Assembly: GCF_905475395.1 (NCBI RefSeq)
Contig: NC_058337.1
Location: 101,364,368 to 101,428,367, forward strand
Reading direction: 5' to 3'
Length of the DNA: 64,000 bases
DNA from: Chrysoperla carnea
Taxonomy: Eukaryota; Arthropoda; Insecta; Neuroptera; Chrysopidae
The notes below the pieces were generated by a model. That model saw only the letters and a program-made list of their open reading frames with translations, ran no database searches and was not told where the DNA came from. This document shows, piece by piece, positions 46,701-56,650 of the stretch. The position numbers and the translations under genes are program-made. Position 1 is the stretch's first letter, and every line of letters starts with the position of its first letter.

Positions 46701-49700
46701 TTTTCTATTAAAATTGCAAAGTGCATAATAAATTTTCTCAAATTTAAATATTTAGTTTGATTAATATTAAAAAGATACTTTAATTAATTAGTTTAGCATA
46801 AGGTCTTTATTTATTTCTGTGGTGTGTGGTGTTCTTATTTGATAGTTAGATTTTAGGTAAGTAATTTTCTTTCGTTATATTCCATTCGTATTCTTAAAAT
46901 GATTTTATTTTGATTATTGCAAAGATATTGTTATTTCAGTAACAATGTATATTGTTATCTCAGAATTAACAAAAAAATTTCTTAAAGTTATTTCAAGCAT
47001 TGTTTATAAAAAATGTTACTGATATTTGCAAGATGGTTTTTTTTCGATCACAGACTAATTTTTTTATTTAAATTGCTATACATTTTAGTCAACCAAGTTT
47101 TTGTTACAATTCAAATTAGAGGCACGAAATAAAACTACAAAATTTTATGAAATACATTAAAAGTTTTGATATTTAAAGTTTCTTTGATATAAATTTTTTG
47201 ATCTTTATAGCAATGGCTTACACAGAAGCTGCAGCGGACCTCCTCGATTTCCATAATAAGAGTCAGGGTACATTTTAATTGATAATGACGAAGATGATGG
47301 TATAATATAACAACCAGGGTACATGATGGGGCAGTGTCAGTTCAAAATCGTTTGATTATGGGAGAGATGTAGGATGCATTATATTTAAAATATTTTTTAA
47401 TATAATAAATATTCATATTTTTCCAACTATTGTTTTTTTTTTAATCAACCCACAACCAATTAGATTACCTCTGTTTTGATGATTATAGAATACTTACAGA
47501 TACATCGAGCTACAAACTCAAATTGCCCTAAATGTTAAAAGTTTTCGGATGTCTAAGTTTAACTCGTGGTTAATAAATTATATTTCATTTTCAAAATATT
47601 CTTACTTTAATTAATTGAAATGTTTTAAATCTCGTGGATTATCATTCTTCGAAAATGGTTCCACAGAATATGTAGGATAGCATTATAGAAGTAGTTACAG
47701 GTTTTAAGATAATTTAAGGACACAAATCCGACTAACAAAGTTATTGTTCTGTTTATGAGAAAGTGCATCACGTACTTGTCTCTGTACACAATACATAGTA
47801 TTCTGACCGCATGTCAAATCAGTTCTATTGTGAAAAGTCGTTAGATCCGAAACCTACAATAACATATTTTTCTTAATCGGAATTTAAAAACCACAAGGTC
47901 TTGAAATCTATAAATGGTATGTTTTAACCGTAACGGGAAGAGAGAAGAAAAATTCAAATACAATCTTGTTTTTCAAAAGCAAACTGAAAAATCTAATAAT
48001 TTTACGAAAAAATGTTTCAAATAACACTTGTTTGTTGTTATAAGAACAAACATTATTTTGTATTTGAAATTTTTTCCATCCGTTACGGTTTAAATGTGTG
48101 AAGATAGATTTAAATTTCCAAATTTTATGATTTTCAAATGCCGATTGCGAAAAATTCTTTAATGTTCGTTATTGAAAGTCAAGGCCATAAATTTTGATAC
48201 CTTCGAAAGCACCCATATCACAGACGATTATGTTTTAATCTAATTGATAGATATAAATAATCGATTCGTAAAATTAGGTTTTTGAAATGACGATGATAAT
48301 ACCGGTATTTAGGTTACAACTAAATTAAAAAAATTCTTCATTTTATTTCAAAACTTTATTAATAAAAATATTTACATTTCAATATATATTAATTCAACAT
48401 TCTTTTTTATCTAATTCTTTTCTAAATTATTTCTTCCTCGATGTATAGGTGAAAATTATGTTCTTTTTTCTAATTAATTTCAAAACTTAACTAAAACTAA
48501 TAAAACAAAACACACATACGCACAAAAACACGAAATTAAATGATTATTAAAAATAATTAAATTATTTTTATATTTGTATTTGACATATAGTTTATTTACA
48601 TGTGAATTTAGTTTTTATTATTTTTATAGTAATTTTTGTTGGTTTGTAACCAAAAGTAACTAACTTTAATTTAATAATTTCTTAAAACATATAGAAGCCT
48701 GTGAATAAAGTCGATAAGAAATTTAACGTTTTTTTCACTAACATAGAGTGTTTGTGAATCACTAAGTCGTTAGTGCAAACACCAAAAAATGATAAGTATC
48801 ATTTTTGTGGTAATTATCACGAATGTTTGTGAATCGCGCTACTGATATTAGCAAGATGGTTTTTGCAGATGATATTTGCAGACTAATTGTTTTATTTAAA
48901 AAAAACTGAAATTTAAAGTTTCTTTGATATAAATTTTTTGATCTTTATAGCAATGGCTTACACAGAAGCTGCAGCGGACCTCCTCGATTTCCATAATAAG
49001 AGTCAGGGTACATTTTAATTGATAATGACGAAGATGATGGTATAATATAACAACCCTCATGATGTGGCAGTGTCAGTTCAAAATCGTTTGATAATGGGAG
49101 AGATGTAGGATGCATCATATTTATAATATTTTTTAATACGTATAATAAATATTCATATTTTTCCAACTATTGTTTTTTTTTTAATCAACCCACAACCAAT
49201 TAGATTACCTTTGTTTTGATGATTATAGAATACTTACAGATACATCGAGCTAAAAACTCAAATTGCCCTTAATGTTAAAAGTTTTCGGATGTTTAAGTTT
49301 AACTCGTGGTTAATAAATTATATTTCATTTTCAAAATATCACAGACGATTATGTCTTAATCTAATTGATAGATATAAATAATCGATTCGTAAAATTAGGT
49401 TTTTGAAATGACGATGATAATACCGGTATTTAGGTTACAACTAAATTAAAAAAATTCATTTTATTTCAAAACTTTATTAATAAAAATATTTACATTTCAA
49501 TATATATTAATTCAACATTCTTTTTTATCTAATTCTTTTCTAAATTATTTCTTCCTCGATGAGTTGGTGAAAATTATGTTCTTTTTTCTAATTAATTTCA
49601 AAACTTAACTAAAACTAGTAAAAGAAAACACACACACGCACAAAAACAAGAAATTAAATGATTATTAAAAATAAAAATAGTATATTCAAAAAATTGTCAT

Positions 49701-52275
49701 TATTAAATTATTTGACATAATAGTTTATTTACATGTGAATTTAGTTATAGTAATTTTTGTTGGTTTGTAACAAAAAGTAACTAACTTTTATTTAATAATT
49801 TTTTAATACATATAGAAGTCTGTGAATAAAGTCGATAAGAAATTTAACGTTTTTTTCACTAACATAGAGTGTTTGTGAATCACTAAGGCGTTAGTGCAAA
49901 CGTCAAAAAATGATAAGTATCATTTTTGTGGTAATTATCACGAATGTTTGTGAATCGCGCTCCAGACATTCAAACGGACAACCGGAAATAGACGTTATGA
50001 ACACCTATACCAAAATTTTGTTTATAGCGTCAATATTTTTAAGCTTTACTAACTTGAGATTAAATTTAGTATACCTTGATATAATTCATATATACATGGT
50101 ATAAAAATAGGACTTAAGCACATAAAGCGTATATAATTTAATTTTTTTTGTCAAAAACTTTCGCAAAACATTAATCAAATCAAATATTACAAAATTTGCG
50201 AATATTCGTCACACCATTAATACGTATAGAAAGACATTTTATTAATTCGGTAAATTTTTCGGCATATTTTATAAGATATTATATTTGCCAAAAGTATATA
50301 CCAAAATTCAAATTAAAAATGATCGAATGTTTGGTTTCTTGAATTCTGTAATACTCCAAATTCTGATAAAACAAATTTCCAATATTAACGTTATTTCGTA
50401 TCGATATTTAAGTGAACTTACTTGCGGTAGTCTATTTTTTTAAAAACGTGTTTTATTTCAATCTAGGTAGGTATATTGGTTCATTGATTCGTATCGGTTC
50501 ATTACATCTACCTATCGATGACTAAACAATCTCTTTCTTTTAATTACTTTCCTATTTACAGTTAGCTGCTACAGCGAACATTAGAGACATGTGAAGATTA
50601 ATTTAATATGAGCCAAATAAAAAATTGACATAGAATGATTTATAACAAGTATTTAAAATAATTGGAGCATTATTTACAAGTAAATTTGATATCAATTTTG
50701 TATGATCTAATTACCTATCTTTTAGGATGGCTATATTTTACATGGTAATTTATGTAGCTTCAAAAATGATAGAAATTCAAAACCTAGCAATCTTAAAATA
50801 CACACCTCCGTGAAATATGTAGCATAGGTAATGGTTTAATTTTGTACTATTACCTATTTTTCGAGTTTTCGCTATTTATTTACTGCTTCTATAAAGATAT
50901 TTATTCACTCAATTCTTTTTATACTCTGTAGATATGTAATAAATATATCATGGTATATTAAGTTTAGTCCCAAGTTTGTATAACGGCTAATTAGTCCATT
51001 TCCGGTTGTACGTCCGTCTGTCTGTGGACACGATAACTCAAAAACGAAATGAGATATCAAGCCTAAATTTGTATAGCGTGCTCAGGACGTAAAAAGCAAG
51101 GCTAACTTCGTAAATGAGCAACATAAGTCAAGGTCTATTCTTTTCAGTTGCAATGTCAGTTTTTCGCTAGCTATCACTTATGTGCCTTATTCTGGAACCA
51201 GTACTCCATATTCTTGAAACCTATTATAGCTAGGTTAATTTTGAAATTTCACAAATTTGAAAAGTATGACCCAAATTAAGTAGGATTACATTACTTGGTT
51301 TTTCAAAATTGGATAAACTTTGGATGTCATAGAGCAAAATAAAATTTTTTGGATTCTGATGACGTCATAAAGTTAAAAATTCGATTTTTTGATAACACAG
51401 GCAAATTTGTTCCGATATCATTGGAATTTTTTTTGAAACCCACTAATTTTGGGCCATTTTTTTCAGCTGTGATGTCAGTTGTTCGCTAGCAATCTCTTAT
51501 GTGCTTCATTCCGGGAGCAGGACTCCATATCTAGAAACTTATTAAAGCTAGGTAAATTTTGATCACAAATTTGAAAAGTATGACCCAAAGTAAGTTAAGT
51601 ATTAAGTTTTTTGATAACACAGGCAAATTTAATCCGATTTTATTGGAATTTTTTTTGAAACCCACAAATTTTGAGTCATTCTTTTCAGCTGTAATGCCAG
51701 TTTTTCGCTAGCTATCTCTTATGTGCTTCATAGCGGGGCCAGGACTCCACATTCTTGAATCTTATTAGAGCTAGATTTGATCACAAATTTTAAAATGTTT
51801 ATCAATTAAATGTACAGAATCTTTAAGGTAAAGTGACACAATTTGGACTACTCTCACCAATTTTCCCATAGTTTTATGTTAAATATTATCAGTATACGAT
51901 TCATCTAAATCGTTTAAGCCGATCCCGATATATATAAGGCGCAACCTAAATATACCACCAGCGCTATATACCCTCGTTACGGTCCTGGAATTTGGACTTG
52001 AAACAAAACTATATTTGCTCTATGCTCGTTTACAGCGGGCCTGATTCAATTATTTCGTGAACCGACCCTCGTAATTGCAAATTTTTATCAAATCACCTCT
52101 GTACTGTAATAATAAAAATAAACAAAAAGTTATAATTAACATGAACTTACGGTGGATTTACAACTGCATAAGTAGAATAAATATTTGCTTGAAGGCATAT
52201 TATAAAAAAGAAAAATTGTATAACATATGAATTGTAATAACAGCTTGTTGAACAACAAGTCTTTTGCTTCATCAT
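34708..52275 (-). CDS. CD109: CD109-like thioester-containing protein (TEP), GPI-anchored
   Basis: Alpha-2-macroglobulin/complement superfamily protein; insect TEPs bind microbes or trap proteases through a reactive thioester. Thirteen exons (minus order): 52275-52151, 43667-42299, 42177-41986, 41924-41655, 41581-41527, 39955-39820, 39705-39439, 38705-38234, 37704-36772, 36698-36471, 35996-35821, 35759-35473, 34910-34708. The total is 4713 nt, exactly 1570 codons plus stop, with all phases matching. A signal peptide is in exon 1 ([17 protein letters not shown]). Macroglobulin domains start [20 protein letters not shown]. The thioester GCGEQNM lies at about 1028-1034 with Cys1029 and Gln1032 intact, followed by the alpha-alpha toroid ([24 protein letters not shown]). 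The receptor-binding region has [12 protein letters not shown]. Four cysteines follow ([13 protein letters not shown]), then a hydrophobic tail ([18 protein letters not shown]) fitting GPI attachment. The acceptor at 39706 was chosen because the more obvious one at 39653 breaks the frame. Intron 1 is 8.5 kb and repeat-filled. Confidence 0.93.
44959..44978. repeat. Perfect 20-bp palindrome
   Basis: 'ggttatgtttaaacataacc' reads the same on both strands, in intron 1 of the TEP gene. No function is evident. Confidence 0.7.
45298..45308 (+). repeat. G11 homopolymer
   Basis: Eleven consecutive G residues in a strongly AT-rich intron. It could be a slippage tract or an assembly-sensitive spot. Confidence 0.9.
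45635..46035 (+). repeat. Two-copy direct tandem repeat, about 185 bp each
   Basis: Unit 1 (about 45635-45815) and unit 2 (about 45860-46018) share 'tttataaaact(a/g)gttagattattaaaatc', 'ttcgatgatgtcaagga' and 'accggttagactacaacaat' in order, with a short spacer. They lie in intron 1 of the TEP gene. Confidence 0.8.
46060..50105 (-). repeat. 'ataccatg' repeat interrupted by an insertion
   Basis: The minus-oriented dispersed repeat is split. Its 3' part runs from about 46060 to 46424 (with 'cgtttttgagttatcgtgtt') and its 5' part from about 49967 to 50105 ('ggacaaccggaaatag', 'ataccaaaattttg', ending 'atacatggtata'). In intact copies these blocks adjoin, so everything between is a later insertion. 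Confidence 0.75.
46425..49966. mobile_element. 3.5-kb inverted-repeat element with internal duplication
   Basis: The left end 'gggcgattcacaaacattc' with nearby 'gtggtaattatcac' is mirrored at the right end as 'gtggtaattatcacgaatgt' then 'ttgtgaatcgcgct' near 49931-49964. An identical right end also occurs at about 48812-48841. The segment from about 47014 to 48841 is repeated as 48842 to 49966, minus an internal block of about 560 bp (roughly 47600-48200). The structure is therefore L-A-B-R-B'-R. Both B copies contain 'caatggcttacacagaagct' then 'gcagcggacctcctcgattt', a GC-richer exon-like patch with no recognisable product. The superfamily is uncertain. Confidence 0.75.
50932..51150 (+). 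repeat. 'ataccatg' dispersed repeat copy, truncated
   Basis: It contains 'tatattaagtttagtcccaa', 'cacgataactcaaaaacgaa' and 'gcgtgctcaggacgtaaaaa'. It passes directly into the tandem array that follows. Confidence 0.75.
51144..51800 (+). repeat. Three-unit tandem array
   Basis: Three units begin near 51144, 51464 and 51685 with 'ttttcag(c/t)tg(t/c)(a/g)atg(t/c)cag'. Each contains 'ttcgctag', 'tcttatgtgcttcat'-like text, 'aggactcca', 'tattagagctag'-like text and 'tcacaaatttgaaaagtatg'. Unit 1 is longer because of an insert of about 110 bp. They lie in intron 1 of the TEP gene. Confidence 0.85.
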
Positions 52276-54418
52276 TTTCGTATCTTCTTTTTTACATTCA
52301 CGGCGTTGTATTTATATGAATTATAACGGCGGTTGTTTTTTGTTTTAATTTTCTTGTTCTTGTTGTACTTCTTATTACCAATAATAATAACAACAGCAGT
52401 GACACACCCTAAGCACTGGTACTTTGACGAACCACCAGTTGACAGCTTGTCACCTATAAATAACAAAAAATTGATATTTTATTATGAGTCAAGTGTAATT
52501 CAATAAACCGTGAATACAAGGGCAAATTTTTATATTAATTATCATCTTAAAAATATTTACCCTTGAATGCACGATGCACCCACGTAAAAGGTTTAATTAG
52601 AAACAGAATTTAAATGATGTCATTTATTACAATGATTCAGATTTATTATGTCAATAAATATTTTGCCAAACAAAAAAAGATTAGAACTTAGAAATTTGAT
52701 CTGAACGCTACCCTTATCTATGGTTGGGATTCCCCTCAAACAACTACTCTATGAACTTACTTCTAGTCGTAGCATAACTACGGAATACATGCACGCGTAT
52801 CGCACATACAATATTTGACATTTGTCTTTATATGTTATATTATGGACATTTCTTTGACATAAGATAGTTGAGAGCATTAAAGCACGGATATGTATTTTGT
52901 TAGTTTAGTGATTATTTAGTTCAAATCCAGCAACAGACACAAAATTTTAAAAAAAATATTTATTATCATATGTAACTTGTAATATGTAATCTTGAACGTT
53001 GCTTGTTTTATTTTTTGATAACTCTATGTTGTTTTAAGGTTGTTTTCTTGCTATGGGCATATCCATAGAAAATTCTAAATTAGTGTATACTTATTAGGAG
53101 TATAATAATACATTAACCAAAAAAATTTGAAGTCGATTGACCGTTTCTAACTCGAGTTAAATACAATTAAAGTTCGGATAATTAACATGGAGAGCATAGG
53201 AAAGGTTGCGTTTTGTTGTGTTTTTTAATTCTAGAAAAAAACGCGGTTTAAGATATTTTCAAAAAACTAACTGAACATTCATGAATTTATGCATGTGAGT
53301 TTAAAAAAAAACCAAACTATTGACCGCTTCATTCTTGAGATACAGTCACTGAAAGTTATTTAAATTTTTTTGTATAACAGAAACAATTATATTTAGAGTA
53401 TAAGTAGTGTAAGGGAGATGTCTATTATATACAGAATTATAGATGTTTATTATCATGCTATTATCATACAGAATATATGATAAATGGACAGTTGAGTTAA
53501 AAACATGTTAAAATTAATACTTATTTGAGTGTGCTAAGCATATCTATACCTACATAATACTACTGCTGTATGATGTAGTACACTATATTTACAATATTGT
53601 ACAAAGACAACCACCTTAATTACGAGTTTGTTAGGTTGAGTTTAATAAATTGCTTGCAAGCAATTTTTTCACTCGTATTACTATTCGTAATTATTATTAT
53701 CATAGATAAAATAATAGTATTATCATTCTATACTCTTTGACATAAAACAGGCTTGCGTCCTTTAGGTTTGCGTCCTAAGATATTAATTACTATGCATTAG
53801 TCCTCAAAATTATTGTATTTCATTGATTGATTAATAAATTAAAGATTATAATTGTTATGAAAACGTTTCAAAACACTAACAGAGTAATATTTTTTGCTGG
53901 TTAAAAATTAAAAAAATAAATGAATTGAATATTTTTAATTAGACTTTTATTACTTTTTTTTTTTGCAATTTATTTACAAGTTATTGACTTAAACAATTGT
54001 TAACAGTACAACAATAATATAATTAACAATATTACCTCAAAAAAACAGTACTACAAAAAACAAAAATATTAACAACGACATAGATTTACAGAGGAATTAA
54101 TTAGGTAGGTATTATTTATGAAATAACAATTGAAATAATGGAAGTTTGTTGAGTGTGTGTCAAAACTTTACCGTATATGATTCGTGAAATAAGTTACTCA
54201 ACGTTACTCTGTAAATGTATAACGTTCATATACGTTAAACAACGGTAGCGCTTATAATCACCTACAGCCTAAAAATTTTTAAGATTCTTAAATAGTCCTG
54301 AAAAAGTTTCCTCCCTATTCCCTGTAAATAATATAGAGATAATAGTGTTGTCCTCTCTGGGCGGAAAGTGCCAACTTTCGCCCCGTTGTGAAAACGAAGT
54401 TGACTCTTTCTACCTCCG
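52276..54418. other. Upstream flank of the TEP gene, no other gene seen
   Basis: It contains the TEP 5' UTR and promoter on the minus strand, neither of which I can delimit. The 64-codon frame at 52272-52466 reads simple Lys/Asn-rich sequence and is not a gene. Confidence 0.4.
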
Positions 54419-54512
54419 TCGAGCAATAAAATGTCAGATCCCATGTTTGTCATTCTCAGTTTCGCCTCAGGCGACAATAAACATGAGATCTGAGACAGTC
54501 TTTTGCTCCCTA
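54419..54512. repeat. Imperfect hairpin with central palindrome
   Basis: 'gagcaataaaatgtcagatc' then 'ccatgttt' faces 'aaacatgagatctgagacag' then 'tcttttgctc'. The centre contains the palindrome 'cgcctcaggcg'. It is GC-richer than its surroundings and overlaps a 71-codon frame that I do not recognise (54262-54477, minus). Confidence 0.55.
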
Positions 54513-54969
54513 GATTTGTAATATACTATAGGTAAACCAAAAAATTTTATGATGAATTTTTAAAGATTTTCGGTCAGGTAGACATGTATACGCAACAGAA
54601 AATGGGGTATTAAAAATTTTCTGACTTTTTTAAATATTTGGCACTCCCTTAGGAAAATCGAAAACTTGAAATTGATGCTATTGCGCTTTTAGAAGTTTTG
54701 TTTTAGAGAATGTAAATGAACAAAACTTTAGCCCCAGAGTGCCAAGATCGAGAGTTACATCCTGGTTAAATCTCGTCGTCCTGACAATGTTAAAAATGTT
54801 AAAAATTTTTGAATCCCTCTTCTATCACAAAACAACGTTTTTCAAGTGTATTTGAATGTATCGCATAATTGCAATAGATTTGTTATCACCTAGACCTCTG
54901 ACTTTCGATTCCCTGTAACCTCCTAGAGAAGAATCCGTCAAATCTGTTATAACCATAAGATGAAACTAA

Positions 54970-55170
54970 ATAGTTTTGTCGAGGTGTAAGGCAACGCAGA
55001 AAGCCCAAATTCTCTCTGCTGGGGTTCCCAGTGAGAGTAGATAGATCTTAAGTTTCAGACCCAAACATTCAGAACTTGGCATCCAGTAGACTTTTACAGG
55101 TTCAAATAATATGAATTACACCATCTTCCTTACATATTCTGCACACAAAGAAACTGCGCATTAGTGGGTT
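54970..55170 (-). pseudogene. Non-LTR retrotransposon remnant (C-terminal zinc knuckle)
   Basis: The minus strand reads PLMRSFFVCRICKEDGVIHI, stop, TCKSLLDAKF, stop, MFGSET, stop, DLSTLTGNPSRENLGFLRCL in one frame. This fits the 'CR.C.ee.Et..Hil..C..l...R...lG' knuckle found after the reverse transcriptase and RNase H domains of insect non-LTR elements. Three in-frame stops show long decay. No upstream domain is recognisable. Confidence 0.55.
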
Positions 55171-55726
55171 ACACATCAACTACTTTCTTTAATTCTCTCA
55201 GGAAGGATAGACAAACCTAAATTTATATTCAAAGTGATAAATCTGTAGAATCCAGCGGCATTTCTTAATAATAAATAATTTGCGTAGAACATTTTAACCT
55301 TTTTGAAGACTTATTTTGGCGTTTTGTTTATTGCCATAAAAGCTTGATCTATTAAACTCTTAAGATCCTACGGACCTTAAAAATAAATGTCGCTGATAAA
55401 TGTGTCATACTTTTATATACATATAAAATATAATGATGCTCTTAAACAATGCATAAACAATCAATTTTCATAGAATACAACAAATACAAACACACGTCAC
55501 GCTAAACATCATCAGTGTAAACTCATCTATTGTATTGTATGTCAGTAAATATGTATGTTATGTAATCATTATTTTTAATATTAAAAGAAAAACTTAAATA
55601 CTAAAATATTTAAATAAATAAAATTATATAATAATAATTGAGCTTTATTGAACGACTAGCTTTAATCATACAGAACAGATTAAACAGAAAATTAGTCCGA
55701 TCACCTTAAAGTTTTACCTCGGAATT

Positions 55727-56393
55727 CAACGGAATAGGCTGAATATTTGAACAAACCTTTATTTTGATAGTACAAATGTTGTCTCAAAAGTTACATATGA
55801 TCACGTGTGCACATCCTTAGATATTCAAGGTCAAAGGTCGTAAAAATCAGTTTTTTCAGAATATACCGTTTCTTTTGCCTTCAATCGTATTTACATTTAT
55901 TATAAAAGTTATAGACGATAAAATTTTCGACAACGTCTGAAATCTTTTTTTAAACATTGAACCGTTTTTGAAATAAGGCTATATATCAGCTATACCTACC
56001 TTCATGTAGGGTCAGGTGAATATTTATAAATTTAAGGTTTTAAATAATTATTTATGTAATATTTACATAATAATTCATTAAATACCCCTCAAATAATTAT
56101 TTAATACCTTATATTTATAAATATTGATCCTGCACTAAGGTACGTATAGCTTAGCGGTGCACCATTTTCTGCACCCTCTATCTATTTCAAAAACGGTTCA
56201 GCGTTAAAAAAATTTTATCCTCTACAACTTTAATAATAAATGTAAATAAGATTGACAGCAAAGGAAACGGGATATTCCCAAAAAACTGATTTTTGCAACC
56301 TTAGACCTTGAATATTTAAAGACACGCATACGTTATCATATGTAACTTTTGAGATAACATTTATAATATAAATATTCAGCTTATTCTCCGTTA
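55727..56393. mobile_element. Foldback element, arms of 210-250 bp
   Basis: The left arm (55727-55975) and the reversed right arm (56393-56183) share 'ggctgaatattt'-like ends, 'tctcaaaagttacatatgat', 'atattcaaggtc', 'aaaaatcagtttttt', 'tatttacatttattat' and 'ttgaaccgtttttgaaata'. The loop of about 207 bp is AT-rich. The arms are diverged by point changes and small gaps. No ORF is present. Confidence 0.8.
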
Positions 56394-56481
56394 GATAGAT
56401 ATTACTAGCTCGACCCGTGATTAATTCCGCGGTGCGGTACTCGTGTCTAAAAACAGGCTATAAAAATAATATATTTATTAA

Positions 56482-56650
56482 AAAGCAATTTTATTACAGA
56501 TATGATATACAAATGACATAATGAATAAAATCAAATCTTAAAATTGTTTCTCAAGCCTGTTTTTCCCTAAGCGGTAACATTTTTAGACCGTGAGTCTATT
56601 TTCCATTAATCAGAACGATACGATTTAAGGGGTAAATTATGGGATTTGAA
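56482..56650 (+). repeat. Dispersed repeat, copy A
   Basis: It shares 'gcaattttattacagatatg', 'acataatgaa', 'gcctgt', 'ttttcccta'-like and 'agaccgtgag' blocks with 63785-63925. It is preceded by 'actagctcgacccgtg', a phrase typical of insect repeat termini. Confidence 0.7.

Noticed and set aside
48945..49166. Minus-strand 73-codon frame in the inverted-repeat element
   Set aside because: The equivalent frame in the other duplicate copy (47.2-47.4 kb) is shifted, so it is not maintained as protein.
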